A stretch of 64,000 bases of DNA from an uncultured Lachnospiraceae bacterium (GTDB taxonomy: Bacteria > Bacillota > Clostridia > Lachnospirales > Lachnospiraceae). The DNA is taken from assembly GCA_945919795.1 (NCBI GenBank), contig CAMEJJ010000020.1, forward strand, positions 1 to 64,000, in the 5' to 3' direction. Shown one piece after another: positions 44,817 through 53,459 of this stretch (position 1 is the first letter of the stretch; each line of letters begins with the position of its first letter). Below the pieces are notes generated by a model, which worked only from the letters and a program-made list of their open reading frames with translations, ran no database searches and was not told the origin of the DNA. The position numbers and the translations under genes were made by a program.

Positions 44817-47800
44817 TTATTCTGTTTCCAGTATCAAGTCCTCATCCTTGATTACTTTCATATCTTTACGGTTAAACAAATCATACAAACAAGGTACTAC
44901 AAACAACGTCATCAATGTCGCATATAAAAGTCCGCCGATACAAACAACAGCTACCGGCTGCATCATTTCACTACCCATTTCTCTTGCCAAAGCCATATCA
45001 AACAAACCGAGAATGGTTGTTAATGTTGTCATTAAAATCGGTCTCATACGGGTAACGCCGGCTTCAATGACTGCCTCCCGTTTTTCCATGCCTTCCGCAC
45101 GCAACTGATTGATAAAATCTACCAACACAATACCGTTATTTACAATAATACCGGTCAGCATGACAAAGCCCATCATCGAAATGACACTGACATCCATTCC
45201 ACATATCAGCAATGATAAAAATCCACCCGTAAAAGCAAGCGGAATCGTAAACAAGATGATAAAAGGCGATTTCAAGGACTGGAACTGTGCTACCATTACC
45301 AGATATACCAATACAATTCCCAATAAAATCATAAGAACAAACTGTTTCATTGCTTCCATGATTTCCTCATTTTGTCCATTGTATTCAATCGACATACCTG
45401 CCGGCAATTCAAATTGGTCAAGTGCTTCTTTCACATCGGCAGTTACCAATGTTACATTATATCCTTCTTCAATGCCGCAACTTAATGACAGATATCGTTT
45501 CTGGTTATGACGATTAATCGTCTGCAAGGATTCGCTTTCCTTGATCTCGGCAATATCCTTTAACTTCACGGTCTTCTTTTCGCCTTCCTGATCGGTGGTT
45601 TCAAATTCATATTTTTTCAATTCCGAAAGTGAAAGCTTCTTTTCATCATCTTTTTGAACCAAGACGTCATAGCTGTCTGCATCCATGGTAATGGATGTTG
45701 CCGTTGCTTCAGATTTGATTGCACCGGCTAGCTCCTGATAAATCTGGGCAACTGTAAGGCCTTCTTTCATTGCCTTTTCTTTATCCACGGTAATCTTAAT
45801 GGCAGGAGACGTATCTTCCAGACCGTCGGAAACATCGGTTGTTCCTTTTACGCCTTCCATTATTTTGGCAACCTCTTTTGCACTTTCCTGTAAGGTATCC
45901 ATATCATCACCATACAAATAAAGTGTTACACCTTCTCCGCCGAGCATGGACATCATACTTCCCATTCCACCATCGGCCTGCGCATCAACGGTACATGCGT
46001 ATTTTTCTCCCAAGGCATTAATCTGATCTGCCAACGCATAGGTATCGATATTTCCATCCTCTTTTAACATAACATACAAGGTTGTACTCGGACCGTCAGA
46101 AGATCCTCCACCCATCATAGATAAGGTACTTCCTTCACTCTGTGCCATGGCACCTACACTTTCAACGCCATCCATTTTCAAAACTTCTTCTACAATGTGA
46201 TCGGATGCTTCCACCAAATCGGCAAAGCTCTCTTCTTCTGATACCGTAATCGTTGCAGACATCTGATTAGAAGACATATTCGGCATAAAGATAAATCCTT
46301 TTGCAATCGCTGCAACAAAACTAAATATCAAAAGACCAAGCGCAATTCCAAGGGTAATCAACTTATGGTTTAATGCAAGTGTAATCAGTTTCCGATAGCC
46401 TCCAAGTAATCTGCCCATAATCGGCTGTGATTTTTCTTTTGTATTCTTTAATACCCGGGATGCCATAGCCGGAACAAGTGTCAGGGAAATAATCAGGCTG
46501 GCAATCAAGGCATAACCCATGGTAAGAGCCAGATCCGTAAACAACTCTCTGGTCAGTCCATCCACAAATACAATCGGTAAAAATACACAGATGGTTGTTA
46601 ATGTTGACGCAATTACCGCTCCGGCAACCTGTGATGCTCCGGCAACTGCTGCCTTTAAAGCACTTTCTCCTTTTGCAATCAAACGATAGGTATTTTCGAT
46701 TACGACAACCGAGTTATCCACTAACATACCTACTGCAATCGCCAGACCGGACATCGAGATCATATTCAAAGTAATTCCGGAAAAATACATCAGTACAAAA
46801 GCAAAGATGACACTGATCGGAATCGAACAAAGTGTAATAAACGTCGGTCTGATATCCTTTAAGAATAAAAACAGAATAATAATTGCAAATAAAGCACCCA
46901 GTAACAAACTCTTTAAAATGGCATTGATGATCATATAAATATAATCACCCTGATCCATCATGGTTGAGTAATGGAAACCTTCATACTCCTCTGTCAGCTT
47001 ATCAAGACGTTTGGTAATATTATCAGCGACCTCTGCTGTTGCATAAGTAGACTGTTTGGTAAACGAAAGCATAATTCCGTTAGTTCCGTCAATATTGGCA
47101 TACACATCACCGCTGTTATCGGACAAAAATACATCTGCCACATCAGATAAATAGATGGGATCCAATCCATCCATATGCATATCCATCAGTAAGAGATTGT
47201 TGATTTCGTCTTCATCGACAATCTCATCTCCGACACTGACCATATACTGAATACCGTCTTCTTCGATATAGCCGGCCGGCATTGCAAAATTCTGTGCAAA
47301 CAGAATCTGCGAAATCATATCCATTGTAATAATATTGTCTAAGTCAGCCTGCTCATAAGCCTTCTCTTTTGCTTCCTCAAACTGATCAAGACCGGCATCC
47401 AACTGTGCCTGGGCACTTGTTAACTGGAATTCTCCCACCAGTAACTGCGCCGTTGCCTCACTAAGCTGAAGAATGCCCAGAGTCTTTTGTTGTTCCAAAA
47501 GCTTCTGACCTTCCAAAAGCTGCATACTTCCGTTTTCAATCTGCGCTAATCCATTATTGATTTGTTCCAGCCCTGCATTAATCTGTGCAAGACCATTGTC
47601 AAGTTCCGTCAGTGCATTCTGCACATCACTGCGCTGCATACCCTGTGCACTAAGTGCCTGGTCAATCTGATCTAATCCACTATTTACCTGTACTAAAGAT
47701 GCCTCAACCTGTGAAAGCTGACCTTCCAAAGTTGCAATGGTTGCATCCAGTCCGTCCCGGTTCGTTCCCGCTGCGGCAAGCTGTGCATCAATCTGCACAT

Positions 47801-48980
47801 AAGCTGTTTCCATAGCCTGATCGTAAGCTGTCTGATATGTAGCAGCATATGCTGCCTGATATTCAGCTGATGCCTGAATGGTTGCAAGCAGTTCCGGCGG
47901 AATTTCTGCATCTTCTGCAATTCCATAAGCCGCTTTCATTTGATTTAAGATAGCCGCTTCTACCTGTGGACGCACCTGCGACTCCACTAATGCAGGCATA
48001 TTATCAACAGCCGTTTTTGCTTCCTTAAGTCCGGAAATACCACTGGTAAGCTGGGCCTTGGCATTTTCAAGCTCAGCCTTCGCACTCTCTGCCTGTTTAA
48101 TACTATCTGATAATTCGGTTAATGTTTTTTTCTTTTCCTCTAAATCTTTTTTTGTTTCTTCTAACTCTGTCTTTTTCTCCTGGAGCGGAATCTTTACTTC
48201 TAAAAGCTGACTGCTGCCGGAAGAAAGCTTTGCGGAAGCATTGGCCGTTTCTTCTGCCATGCTCTCTTTTCCGGCATTTAATTCACTTTTTCCTTTGTTG
48301 ATTTTACTTTTTCCACTGTTAATTTCTGCCTGACCATCATCCAGCTCTGTTTTTGCATCTGCAAATTTGTCATCCAGTGCTGCAGAAATTTTTTCATTTA
48401 CGGCATCAATTTTGTCCTGATTCAAAACAACATGAACCTTCGTCTCAATCAAACCGGATGAATCAATACTAGCTACACCTTCCACACCTTCCAATTTGGG
48501 AATAATTTCATCTTTCATAAAATTGGAAAGTTCTTGTGTATCCATTCCTTCCATTCCGACCGCTGTTACAGCAACCGGGAGCATGGACGGGTTAATCTTC
48601 AATATGTATGGCGTTCCCACCATATCATCCCAACTACCGGAAACCGCATCGACATCCTGCAGAATATCTATGGAAATGGTATCCATATTTACATCATCTT
48701 CAAATTCCAGAGCAATCATGGAATAGTTTTCACTGGAGGTTGACACAACATTTTTTATTTTGTCAAGTGTTGCAAACGACTGCTCCAACGGTCTTGATAC
48801 TTCCAATTCCACCTTTTCGGGAGTTGCACCGGGATATGTTGTGATGACCAAAACATACGGTAAGTTCATATTTGGCATTAAATCAGGAGTCATTTTTGTA
48901 TAGGAAACAATACCCAAAACAATAATGGCAACAACCGCAACAAATATGGTATAAGGTTTTTTTACACTAAATTTAGACAT
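44817..48980 (-). CDS. RND efflux permease with a large extracellular coiled-coil insert
   Basis: A 1387-residue HAE1/AcrB-like permease in a Gram-positive. TM1 is at about 10-28, the TM4 proton-relay motif GMLVDNSVVVIENTYR and the second-half motif MLTGIIVNNGIVLVDFI are intact. Between porter subdomains, residues 200-548 are a long helical insert rich in Ala/Gln/Glu with repeated units such as LAQINAGLEQINNGLAQIENG, far larger than the docking loop of AcrB. No adaptor or outer-membrane gene is nearby, so the insert may itself form the outward conduit. It overlaps the end of its TetR gene by 8 bp. Confidence 0.9.
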   Translation of the reverse strand: MSKFSVKKPYTIFVAVVAIIVLGIVSYTKMTPDLMPNMNLPYVLVITTYPGATPEKVELEVSRPLEQSFATLDKIKNVVSTSSENYSMIALEFEDDVNMDTISIDILQDVDAVSGSWDDMVGTPYILKINPSMLPVAVTAVGMEGMDTQELSNFMKDEIIPKLEGVEGVASIDSSGLIETKVHVVLNQDKIDAVNEKISAALDDKFADAKTELDDGQAEINSGKSKINKGKSELNAGKESMAEETANASAKLSSGSSQLLEVKIPLQEKKTELEETKKDLEEKKKTLTELSDSIKQAESAKAELENAKAQLTSGISGLKEAKTAVDNMPALVESQVRPQVEAAILNQMKAAYGIAEDAEIPPELLATIQASAEYQAAYAATYQTAYDQAMETAYVQIDAQLAAAGTNRDGLDATIATLEGQLSQVEASLVQVNSGLDQIDQALSAQGMQRSDVQNALTELDNGLAQINAGLEQINNGLAQIENGSMQLLEGQKLLEQQKTLGILQLSEATAQLLVGEFQLTSAQAQLDAGLDQFEEAKEKAYEQADLDNIITMDMISQILFAQNFAMPAGYIEEDGIQYMVSVGDEIVDEDEINNLLLMDMHMDGLDPIYLSDVADVFLSDNSGDVYANIDGTNGIMLSFTKQSTYATAEVADNITKRLDKLTEEYEGFHYSTMMDQGDYIYMIINAILKSLLLGALFAIIILFLFLKDIRPTFITLCSIPISVIFAFVLMYFSGITLNMISMSGLAIAVGMLVDNSVVVIENTYRLIAKGESALKAAVAGASQVAGAVIASTLTTICVFLPIVFVDGLTRELFTDLALTMGYALIASLIISLTLVPAMASRVLKNTKEKSQPIMGRLLGGYRKLITLALNHKLITLGIALGLLIFSFVAAIAKGFIFMPNMSSNQMSATITVSEEESFADLVEASDHIVEEVLKMDGVESVGAMAQSEGSTLSMMGGGSSDGPSTTLYVMLKEDGNIDTYALADQINALGEKYACTVDAQADGGMGSMMSMLGGEGVTLYLYGDDMDTLQESAKEVAKIMEGVKGTTDVSDGLEDTSPAIKITVDKEKAMKEGLTVAQIYQELAGAIKSEATATSITMDADSYDVLVQKDDEKKLSLSELKKYEFETTDQEGEKKTVKLKDIAEIKESESLQTINRHNQKRYLSLSCGIEEGYNVTLVTADVKEALDQFELPAGMSIEYNGQNEEIMEAMKQFVLMILLGIVLVYLVMVAQFQSLKSPFIILFTIPLAFTGGFLSLLICGMDVSVISMMGFVMLTGIIVNNGIVLVDFINQLRAEGMEKREAVIEAGVTRMRPILMTTLTTILGLFDMALAREMGSEMMQPVAVVCIGGLLYATLMTLFVVPCLYDLFNRKDMKVIKDEDLILETE

Positions 48981-49599
48981 GAACTTTCTCCTTTGATTTA
49001 AAACCGGTTTTTATGATTTCTGCTTTTTTCTTATATTTCTCTATGACATCTTCTTTTGGTTCATCTAAAATAAAAATCATCACCATCGTATCTTTAAAGG
49101 TCATAAGCAGCATTTCCCATACAATTATGACATCTTCCATATCGTATGCCTGATAATATTCCTCTTTCATGACCCCTATGACTTTGTCAAACAAATCTCT
49201 GAATTCTTTTTCAATAGGCATATCCGGTTTCCCATTCTTACACGGGCCCATCTGAGCAAATAAATTCTTAAAGACATTAATAAAAGGCGTATTCATTCCC
49301 ATATCAATAACAAAATACAGACCTTCTTCAAAAAACTGAAACATATCTCCTCTTTTTTCCTGAAGGAACCGTTGCGTTTTTATTTGAATCTGTTGTGCAA
49401 AATCCGATAATAAAAATGTCTGCAAATCCGCTTTATCTTCAAAATACTGATAAAAGCTGCCACGGGAAATATCAGCATCCTGAATAATCCGATTGATGGA
49501 AATTTCATCAAAGGGTACTCTTGCAAACTCTTTTAAAGCCGATTCAACAATTCTTTTTTTCTTATCCCTCGGCAAATTAAAAAAACGATCGTACGGCAT
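48973..49599 (-). CDS. TetR-family regulator of the RND permease
   Basis: A 208-residue repressor with HTH at about 12-46 (ALKEFARVPFDEISINRIIQ, DADISRGSFYQYFEDK) and a helical ligand domain. It overlaps the RND gene by 8 bp, so both are one transcript. The palindrome at 49743-49772 is its probable operator. Confidence 0.88.
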   Translation of the reverse strand: MPYDRFFNLPRDKKKRIVESALKEFARVPFDEISINRIIQDADISRGSFYQYFEDKADLQTFLLSDFAQQIQIKTQRFLQEKRGDMFQFFEEGLYFVIDMGMNTPFINVFKNLFAQMGPCKNGKPDMPIEKEFRDLFDKVIGVMKEEYYQAYDMEDVIIVWEMLLMTFKDTMVMIFILDEPKEDVIEKYKKKAEIIKTGFKSKEKVHV

Positions 49600-49742
49600 A
49601 AATTTCCTTTCCCTTCTCTATCATAAAAATCATCATTTCACTCTATTTATGAAAAATGTGCAAAGTGAATAAATCAACTGCTTAACCATTGTCCATACAA
49701 CTGCGCAAACAAATTGTATTTTTCTCTTTGCCGCAACATAAA

Positions 49743-49772
49743 ATGACAGGGTGTCACATGACAACCCGTCAT
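49743..49772. promoter_or_regulatory. Probable TetR operator
   Basis: ATGACAGGGTGTCA-ca-TGACAACCCGTCAT: two 14-bp arms with two mismatched positions. On the minus strand TTGTCA within it is followed 17 bp later by TTATGT, a possible promoter for tetR-RND, so a bound repressor would block it. The rest of 49600-49742 shows nothing else. Confidence 0.55.
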
Positions 49773-49857
49773 CATTATGGGGGAAGATATTGCGAATGTC
49801 AAGAAATCTATTTCATTCTTTATATTTTATTTATAAAAATCCTTGTCACAGCTACCA

Positions 49858-49886
49858 TTGACCTTTGATTCTATTTTCGATACAAT
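49858..49886 (+). promoter_or_regulatory. trpS promoter
   Basis: TTGACC (49858-49863) and TACAAT (49881-49886) with a 17-bp spacer; the ribosome binding site AAAGGAAG precedes the ATG at 49945. The leader is too short for a T-box. Confidence 0.7.
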
Positions 49887-49944
49887 AGACTACAGAATTA
49901 TTGCACTAAAAAAGTGCTTTCTATAAAAGAAAGGAAGAAAAACC

Positions 49945-51033
49945 ATGGCAAAAATTATCCTTACGGGTGACCGTCCTACCGGAAAATTACACATTGGTCA
50001 CTATGTGGGTTCTTTAAGAAGACGTGTTGAGTTACAAAACAGCGGCGAATTTGATGAGATTTATATTATGATTGCAGATGCTCAGGCACTTACCGACAAT
50101 GCAGACAATCCCGAAAAAGTCCGCCAGAATATCATTGAGGTAGCGCTTGACTATCTCTCCTGTGGATTGGATCCTACAAAATCCACATTGTTTATCCAGT
50201 CACAGGTTCCGGAGCTTACAGAGCTTTCTTTTTACTATATGAATCTGGTTACTGTTGCAAGGTTGCAGCGTAATCCTACCGTAAAAGCAGAAATCCAGAT
50301 GAGAAACTTTGAAAACAATCTTCCGGTTGGTTTCTTTACCTATCCCATCAGCCAGGCGGCAGATATTACCGCTTTTGATGCAACCACAGTTCCGGTTGGA
50401 GAAGATCAGGAACCCATGATCGAACAGACCAGAGAAATTGTTCGCCGGTTTAATTATATTTATGGTGATACTTTGGTAGAACCCAATATTCTTTTACCGG
50501 AAAATAAATATTGTCTGCGTTTGCCCGGCACGGACGGAAATGCAAAAATGAGTAAATCCTTAAACAACTGCATCTACTTATCCGATCCGACGGAAGTGGT
50601 AAAAGATAAAATCAAAAAAATGTTTACGGACCCCAATCATTTACGCGTGGATGATCCCGGACAGGTCGAAGGCAATCCGGTATTTATTTATCTGGAAGCT
50701 TTTGCAACGGATGAACACTTCAAAAAATTCTGGCCCGAATACGAAAACTTAGAGGCCGTAAAAGCACATTATACCCGCGGCGGTTTGGGCGATGTAAAAG
50801 TAAAGAATTTCCTTTTTGCAGTTATGGAAGATGTTCTTACTCCTATTCGTGAGCGTAGAAAAGAATATGAAAAAGATATTCCGGGTGTATTGGAAATCTT
50901 ACGCCAGGGCAGTATCAAGGCTGAAGCAAAAGCAGCCAAAACACTATCCAGAGTAAAAGATTCTATGAAGATTAATTACTTTGCCGATCAGGATTATATT
51001 GATGAGCAGGCAAAAAAGTATTCTGCTGAATAA
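49945..51033 (+). CDS. trpS: Tryptophanyl-tRNA synthetase
   Basis: A 362-residue class I synthetase charging tRNA-Trp. The HIGH signature is literal ([10 protein letters not shown] at 14-23), KMSKS occurs in [11 protein letters not shown], and RPTGKLH and [13 protein letters not shown] are family segments. It is slightly longer than the Bacillus enzyme and resembles the TrpRS form with an extended C-terminus found in many Clostridia. Confidence 0.97.
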   Translation: MAKIILTGDRPTGKLHIGHYVGSLRRRVELQNSGEFDEIYIMIADAQALTDNADNPEKVRQNIIEVALDYLSCGLDPTKSTLFIQSQVPELTELSFYYMNLVTVARLQRNPTVKAEIQMRNFENNLPVGFFTYPISQAADITAFDATTVPVGEDQEPMIEQTREIVRRFNYIYGDTLVEPNILLPENKYCLRLPGTDGNAKMSKSLNNCIYLSDPTEVVKDKIKKMFTDPNHLRVDDPGQVEGNPVFIYLEAFATDEHFKKFWPEYENLEAVKAHYTRGGLGDVKVKNFLFAVMEDVLTPIRERRKEYEKDIPGVLEILRQGSIKAEAKAAKTLSRVKDSMKINYFADQDYIDEQAKKYSAE

Positions 51034-51107
51034 TTTCTTTGCTATAACGCCATAAATCATTTTTATTGTTATCGAAATTGCATTGGTCGGTTTCTCTATT
51101 AATACAA

Positions 51108-51141
51108 AAGACGGATTTCTTTTTATTGAAATCCGCCTTTT
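51108..51141 (+). terminator. trpS terminator
   Basis: AAGACGGATTTC-tttttatt-GAAATCCGCCTT followed by TTATATTTATTTT, 75 bp after the trpS stop. Confidence 0.75.
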
Positions 51142-51161
51142 ATATTTATTTTCTTTTCAGA

Positions 51162-51212
51162 TTTATGTTCCCAATATATATCTTTGCCCGCCGGCTTTTA
51201 CAAGGTTTAAAT
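51162..51212. repeat. Partial palindromic repeat, copy D (left arm)
   Basis: ATATATCTTTGCCCGCCGGC and TTTTACAAGGTTT match the left arm of copies A and B (same orientation). The preceding TTCAGATTTATGTTCCC is shared with the edge of copy C. The rest of the element is absent. Confidence 0.65.
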
Positions 51213-51239
51213 CCAAAAAGAGAATATATTTTTAATTTT

Positions 51240-51701
51240 TTATTCCTCGGATTCTTTTTCCAGTTTTTCCTGTCTTTTTTTATAAATGACAGAAGAAATC
51301 GTCAATGCACTAAAGCATAAAATCATTACCATTAATCCGGAAAAAATGCCTGCTGCAACAGAACCAACCGGTTTGTGATAATTGCGATAACTGATAACAA
51401 ACTGTGCAATTCCCATCACAGCACCACCACAAAAACTCATCAACAAGTTATTTCCAAGTGTAGGTTTCAATTTGCGATCCCAAATCCCGGCTTTCATGCA
51501 TGCAACAGCTACATAGAGCGCAATAATCATAAAAATAGACCACTCTGCTATCATAAATCTCCAATCAGTTCCCGGTCCGTAACAAACCAACTGAATTACT
51601 AATGATGCTGCCAATAACCAAAATGAAAGCCAATAACCTCTACTTTCAATGTGTAATAATTTCTGTTCCTGCATTTCGTCTAAATTGTTTTTTCTTTTCA
51701 T
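51240..51701 (-). CDS. DUF6773-like membrane protein
   Basis: A 153-residue protein with four predicted helices and charged ends (MKRKNNLDEMQEQKLLHIES start, KKRQEKLEKESEE end). This start and its pairing with a small XRE regulator are typical of DUF6773 proteins in Clostridia; function unknown. It starts 2 bp after the XRE gene. Confidence 0.7.
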   Translation of the reverse strand: MKRKNNLDEMQEQKLLHIESRGYWLSFWLLAASLVIQLVCYGPGTDWRFMIAEWSIFMIIALYVAVACMKAGIWDRKLKPTLGNNLLMSFCGGAVMGIAQFVISYRNYHKPVGSVAAGIFSGLMVMILCFSALTISSVIYKKRQEKLEKESEE

Positions 51702-51702
51702 C

Positions 51703-51900
51703 TTAATCTTCCTCCCAAAATAATTCGTCTAAGGTTTTTCCCAGTTCCTTACAAATTGCCAGACATAATTTTAATGTCGGATTATAATCTCCCGATTCAA
51801 TCATACCGATGGTCTGTCTTGTGACACCAATCCTTTTTGCCAAATCGGTCTGGGAAATATCCTGTTCCATTCTTGCCAGTTTCATCTTTAAGTTTTTCAA
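51703..51900 (-). CDS. Small XRE-family HTH regulator
   Basis: A 65-residue single HTH domain (MEQDISQTDLAKRIGVTRQTIGMIESGDYNP at 11-41, described by its edges) of the YozG-like class, ending in TLDELFWEED. It is co-transcribed with the membrane protein downstream and probably represses its own promoter at 51944-51972. Confidence 0.9.
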   Translation of the reverse strand: MKNLKMKLARMEQDISQTDLAKRIGVTRQTIGMIESGDYNPTLKLCLAICKELGKTLDELFWEED

Positions 51901-51943
51901 TATTTCCTCACCTCAGATTTCTATATTTCTTTTTCTTTAGTTT

Positions 51944-51972
51944 AATATACAACTATAATTTGCATATGTCAA
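51944..51972 (-). promoter_or_regulatory. Promoter of the XRE/DUF6773 operon
   Basis: Minus-strand TTGACA (51967-51972) and TATATT (51944-51949) with a 17-bp spacer. TATAGTTG occurs twice as a direct repeat, once at each core element, and may be the XRE operator. Confidence 0.65.
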
Positions 51973-52195
51973 CTATATTTTACATTTAATATTTTAATTT
52001 TACACTTGAATGTTATTTTTAACTTCAAAATATACTATACTGTCTTTTTGCTGCCTTTTTATTCCCATTTAGGATTTGAAACACATTTTACTCAAAAAAG
52101 CGAATATATTGTTCTTTCTACCTAAATTACAGACTATTTACTCTGCCGACATTTCTCACTTTTTTATTTGCAACTTTAGCGCTTTAGAAATATAG

Positions 52196-52441
52196 CAAGT
52201 CGTCCTTGCAGAACATGATATATCTTTGTCCGCTGGTTTTTACAAGGTTTTGTGCCTTTCTTAGCGGCATAAGCGAACAAAAATAATGCCCGGTTTCAAC
52301 TGTCCGAAGACGAAGTCGGAGTTTTGAAACCGGGCATTTAATCAAATTTTGTGAGCAGGCCGCTTAGAAAGGCTAAAAACCGAAGTACAAAGCGGCAAAG
52401 ATATATCATGTTCTGCAAGGACGACTTGCGTCCCGCAAAGA
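52196..52441. repeat. Large palindromic repeat element, copy B
   Basis: The ends CAAGTCGTCCTTGCAGAACA... are perfect inverted repeats of 33 bp (52196-52228 and 52396-52428). The inner arms match those of copy A in layout (CCTTTCTTAGCGGC with GCCGCTTAGAAAGG; AATGCCCGGTTTCAA with TTGAAACCGGGCATT; apex TCCGA-AGACGAAG-TCGGA). Outer arms differ from copy A in about half of the positions beyond AAGTCGTCC, yet remain self-complementary. It lies 41 bp downstream of a degV gene. The stretch 51973-52195 holds nothing else recognisable. Confidence 0.9.
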
Positions 52442-52482
52442 GTACAAATTTGGTGAAAAACGAGACAGAGCGAAAGTGGAAA

Positions 52483-53370
52483 TTATTCGTCTAAATATTT
52501 CTGATATTTCTCGTTAATCTCATCCTGATAAACGAATGCAACAATTCCGGGGCCGGTATGCGCACCGATTGCACAACCGATACGGGTTTCCATGAAACCT
52601 TTGACATGTAGTTCTTCCTGTAAAAGAGTTTTTAACTTTTCATAGCTTTCCGGCTCCATGCCATGTGCCACGCCGATAATCTGTCGATCAAAAGCCGTAC
52701 CTTTTTCTTTTCCAATCTCCACAATCCGTTTGATTGCTTTATTCCAACCGCGTACTTTTTCAGTCGCCTGCAAGGAGCCGTTTTCATCAACTTCAATAAT
52801 AGGCTTTATATCCAACATGGTGCCGGCAATTGCGGATGTTCTGCTGATACGTCCGCCTTTCATCAGATAATCCAGAGTTCTTACGGCAACCGCATGCTTC
52901 ATGTGATCGCAAAAATATTGTGCTGCTTCAATGATCAGTTCTTTATCTGCGCCGTTTTCCTGCATTTTCAACAGCTTGTATACTACCAGACCAAATCCCA
53001 TGGATGCACATTTGGAATCGATAATCGTGATTTTAAAATCAGGATATTCCTCCAAAATAGCCTCTTTTGCCAAATTAGCAGCCTGAAATGTTCCTGCAAT
53101 ACCGGTCGAAAAACAGATATACAATACTTCATCCTTTGCCTCTGCAAATGGTCTGAAATGCTCCTGAAACATATACTGACTGACATGATAGGTTTTAATA
53201 TCCTTTCCCTCTGCCTGAATCTTATAAAATTCATCCGGGAAAATTGTCTCTCCGTCAAAATAGTCCATCCCTTCGATGGTGACCGGAGTCGGAATCACAT
53301 GTAAGTTGTATTTTTCAATCACTTCTTTTGATACGTCGGATGCAGAATCGGTAATAATTTTGAAAGCCAT
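52483..53370 (-). CDS. DegV family fatty-acid-binding protein
   Basis: A 295-residue DegV/FakB-like protein (IITDSASDVSKEVI at 5-18, CFSTGIAGTFQAANLA, RTLDYLMKGGRIS, IGAHTGPGIVAFVY). It shares only family-level similarity with the DegV at 40583. It probably presents fatty acids to a FakA kinase encoded elsewhere. Confidence 0.9.
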   Translation of the reverse strand: MAFKIITDSASDVSKEVIEKYNLHVIPTPVTIEGMDYFDGETIFPDEFYKIQAEGKDIKTYHVSQYMFQEHFRPFAEAKDEVLYICFSTGIAGTFQAANLAKEAILEEYPDFKITIIDSKCASMGFGLVVYKLLKMQENGADKELIIEAAQYFCDHMKHAVAVRTLDYLMKGGRISRTSAIAGTMLDIKPIIEVDENGSLQATEKVRGWNKAIKRIVEIGKEKGTAFDRQIIGVAHGMEPESYEKLKTLLQEELHVKGFMETRIGCAIGAHTGPGIVAFVYQDEINEKYQKYLDE

Positions 53371-53459
53371 GGATATTCATGCTCCTCTCTTTTTTCCTTG
53401 TAATAATCGTAATCTATAAAAATCCTATTCTATATACAAGCTATTCAATAAAATACAAT

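Noticed and set aside
47400-48350. Internal repeats in the RND gene as a possible insertion or gene duplication
   Set aside because: The repeats are irregular heptad-like protein repeats in one open frame, as in other large Firmicute RND permeases.
49600-49944. Possible T-box riboswitch upstream of trpS
   Set aside because: The promoter at 49858-49886 leaves a leader of about 50 bases, and no T-box core sequence or terminator is present.
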